Below are positions 63,967 through 64,000 of a stretch of DNA of 64,000 bases, one piece after another. Each line of letters opens with the position of its first letter. Within the stretch, counting starts at the first letter, position 1. The position numbers and the translations under genes are program-made. The DNA is from Verrucomicrobiota bacterium. Its GTDB lineage: Bacteria > Verrucomicrobiota > Verrucomicrobiia > Opitutales > UBA953. Under the pieces are notes generated by a model that was not told the DNA's origin, did no database searches, and saw only the letters and a program-made list of their open reading frames with translations. Location: positions 1 through 64,000 of the forward strand of contig BGOK01000011.1 in assembly GCA_003569205.1 (NCBI GenBank). Direction: 5' to 3'.

Positions 63967-64000
63967 CTACCCTTCCTTCCGGGCGTCGAGTTCCATCCAG
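63967..64000 (-). CDS. Possible 3' end of a gene running off the window
   Basis: On the minus strand the last bases read WMELDARKEG followed by TAG (plus-strand CTA at 63967-63969). It looks protein-like and would end just before the C-rich repeat, as other genes here do, but ten residues are too few to assign. Confidence 0.3.
   Translation of the reverse strand, partial: WMELDARKEG

Overview
The window looks like a high-GC chromosome segment from a member of the Verrucomicrobiota, most likely near the Opitutae. This is inferred from gene content only: three pairs of PSD1-type cytochrome (PSCyt1-DUF1549-DUF1553) and Tat-exported DUF1501 genes, DUF1080 proteins, a ThuA/PVC-type heme protein, a DUF6797 protein, and a bacterial SMUG1. 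No rRNA, tRNA, CRISPR array, phage or transposase gene was found.

Left part (1-28.6 kb), mostly housekeeping: 3' end of cysS, a frameshifted SIMPL-domain gene, thrS (without a TGS domain), a Tat-exported alkaline phosphatase, an exported redoxin, cysE followed 3 bp later by a soluble GAF histidine kinase, a DedA protein, glnD, msrA, rarA and a dus gene overlapping by 4 bp, dnaA, cutC, a TPP riboswitch plus thiC, a methyltransferase, an SGNH esterase, lexA, two alpha/beta hydrolases, a flavin reductase, speA (frameshifted near its N-terminus), SMUG1 and a second methyltransferase.

Middle part (28.9-51.4 kb), an exported degradation-type region. A (+) sulfatase is followed by an almost unbroken 21-kb run on the minus strand: PSD1-3/DUF1501-3, alpha/beta hydrolase, serine beta-lactamase-like hydrolase, FAD oxidoreductase, PSD1-2/DUF1501-2, nagB, two DUF1080 genes, PSD1-1/DUF1501-1. 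Within each pair the PSD1 gene lies directly upstream of its DUF1501 partner, separated by -4 to +3 bp. Nearly every product carries a Sec or Tat signal; nagB is the cytoplasmic exception and suggests an amino-sugar-containing substrate. The substrate itself cannot be read from the sequence.

Right part (51.6-64 kb), mainly plus strand: a giant ThuA-NPCBM-propeller-HEAT-cytochrome protein (frameshifted near its C-terminus); a three-gene block (SGNH hydrolase with two frameshifts, two sialate O-acetylesterase-like genes) that may be an insertion, since GCCTCTAAATAA occurs at both ends; a Sel1-like protein; a DUF6797 protein; a ThuA protein on the minus strand; and an unknown anchored coiled-coil protein.

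Two cross-cutting observations stand out. (1) Five recognisable genes are broken by six single-base indels, which may be assembly errors rather than real pseudogenes. (2) Intergenic regions carry short tandem arrays with a strict 7-bp period, in two flavours (GGGGATA-like and GAGTACA-like), at several loci. No clearly new defence or mobile system is visible; the best candidate for an undescribed system is the repeated PSD1/DUF1501 pair with its hydrolase neighbours.
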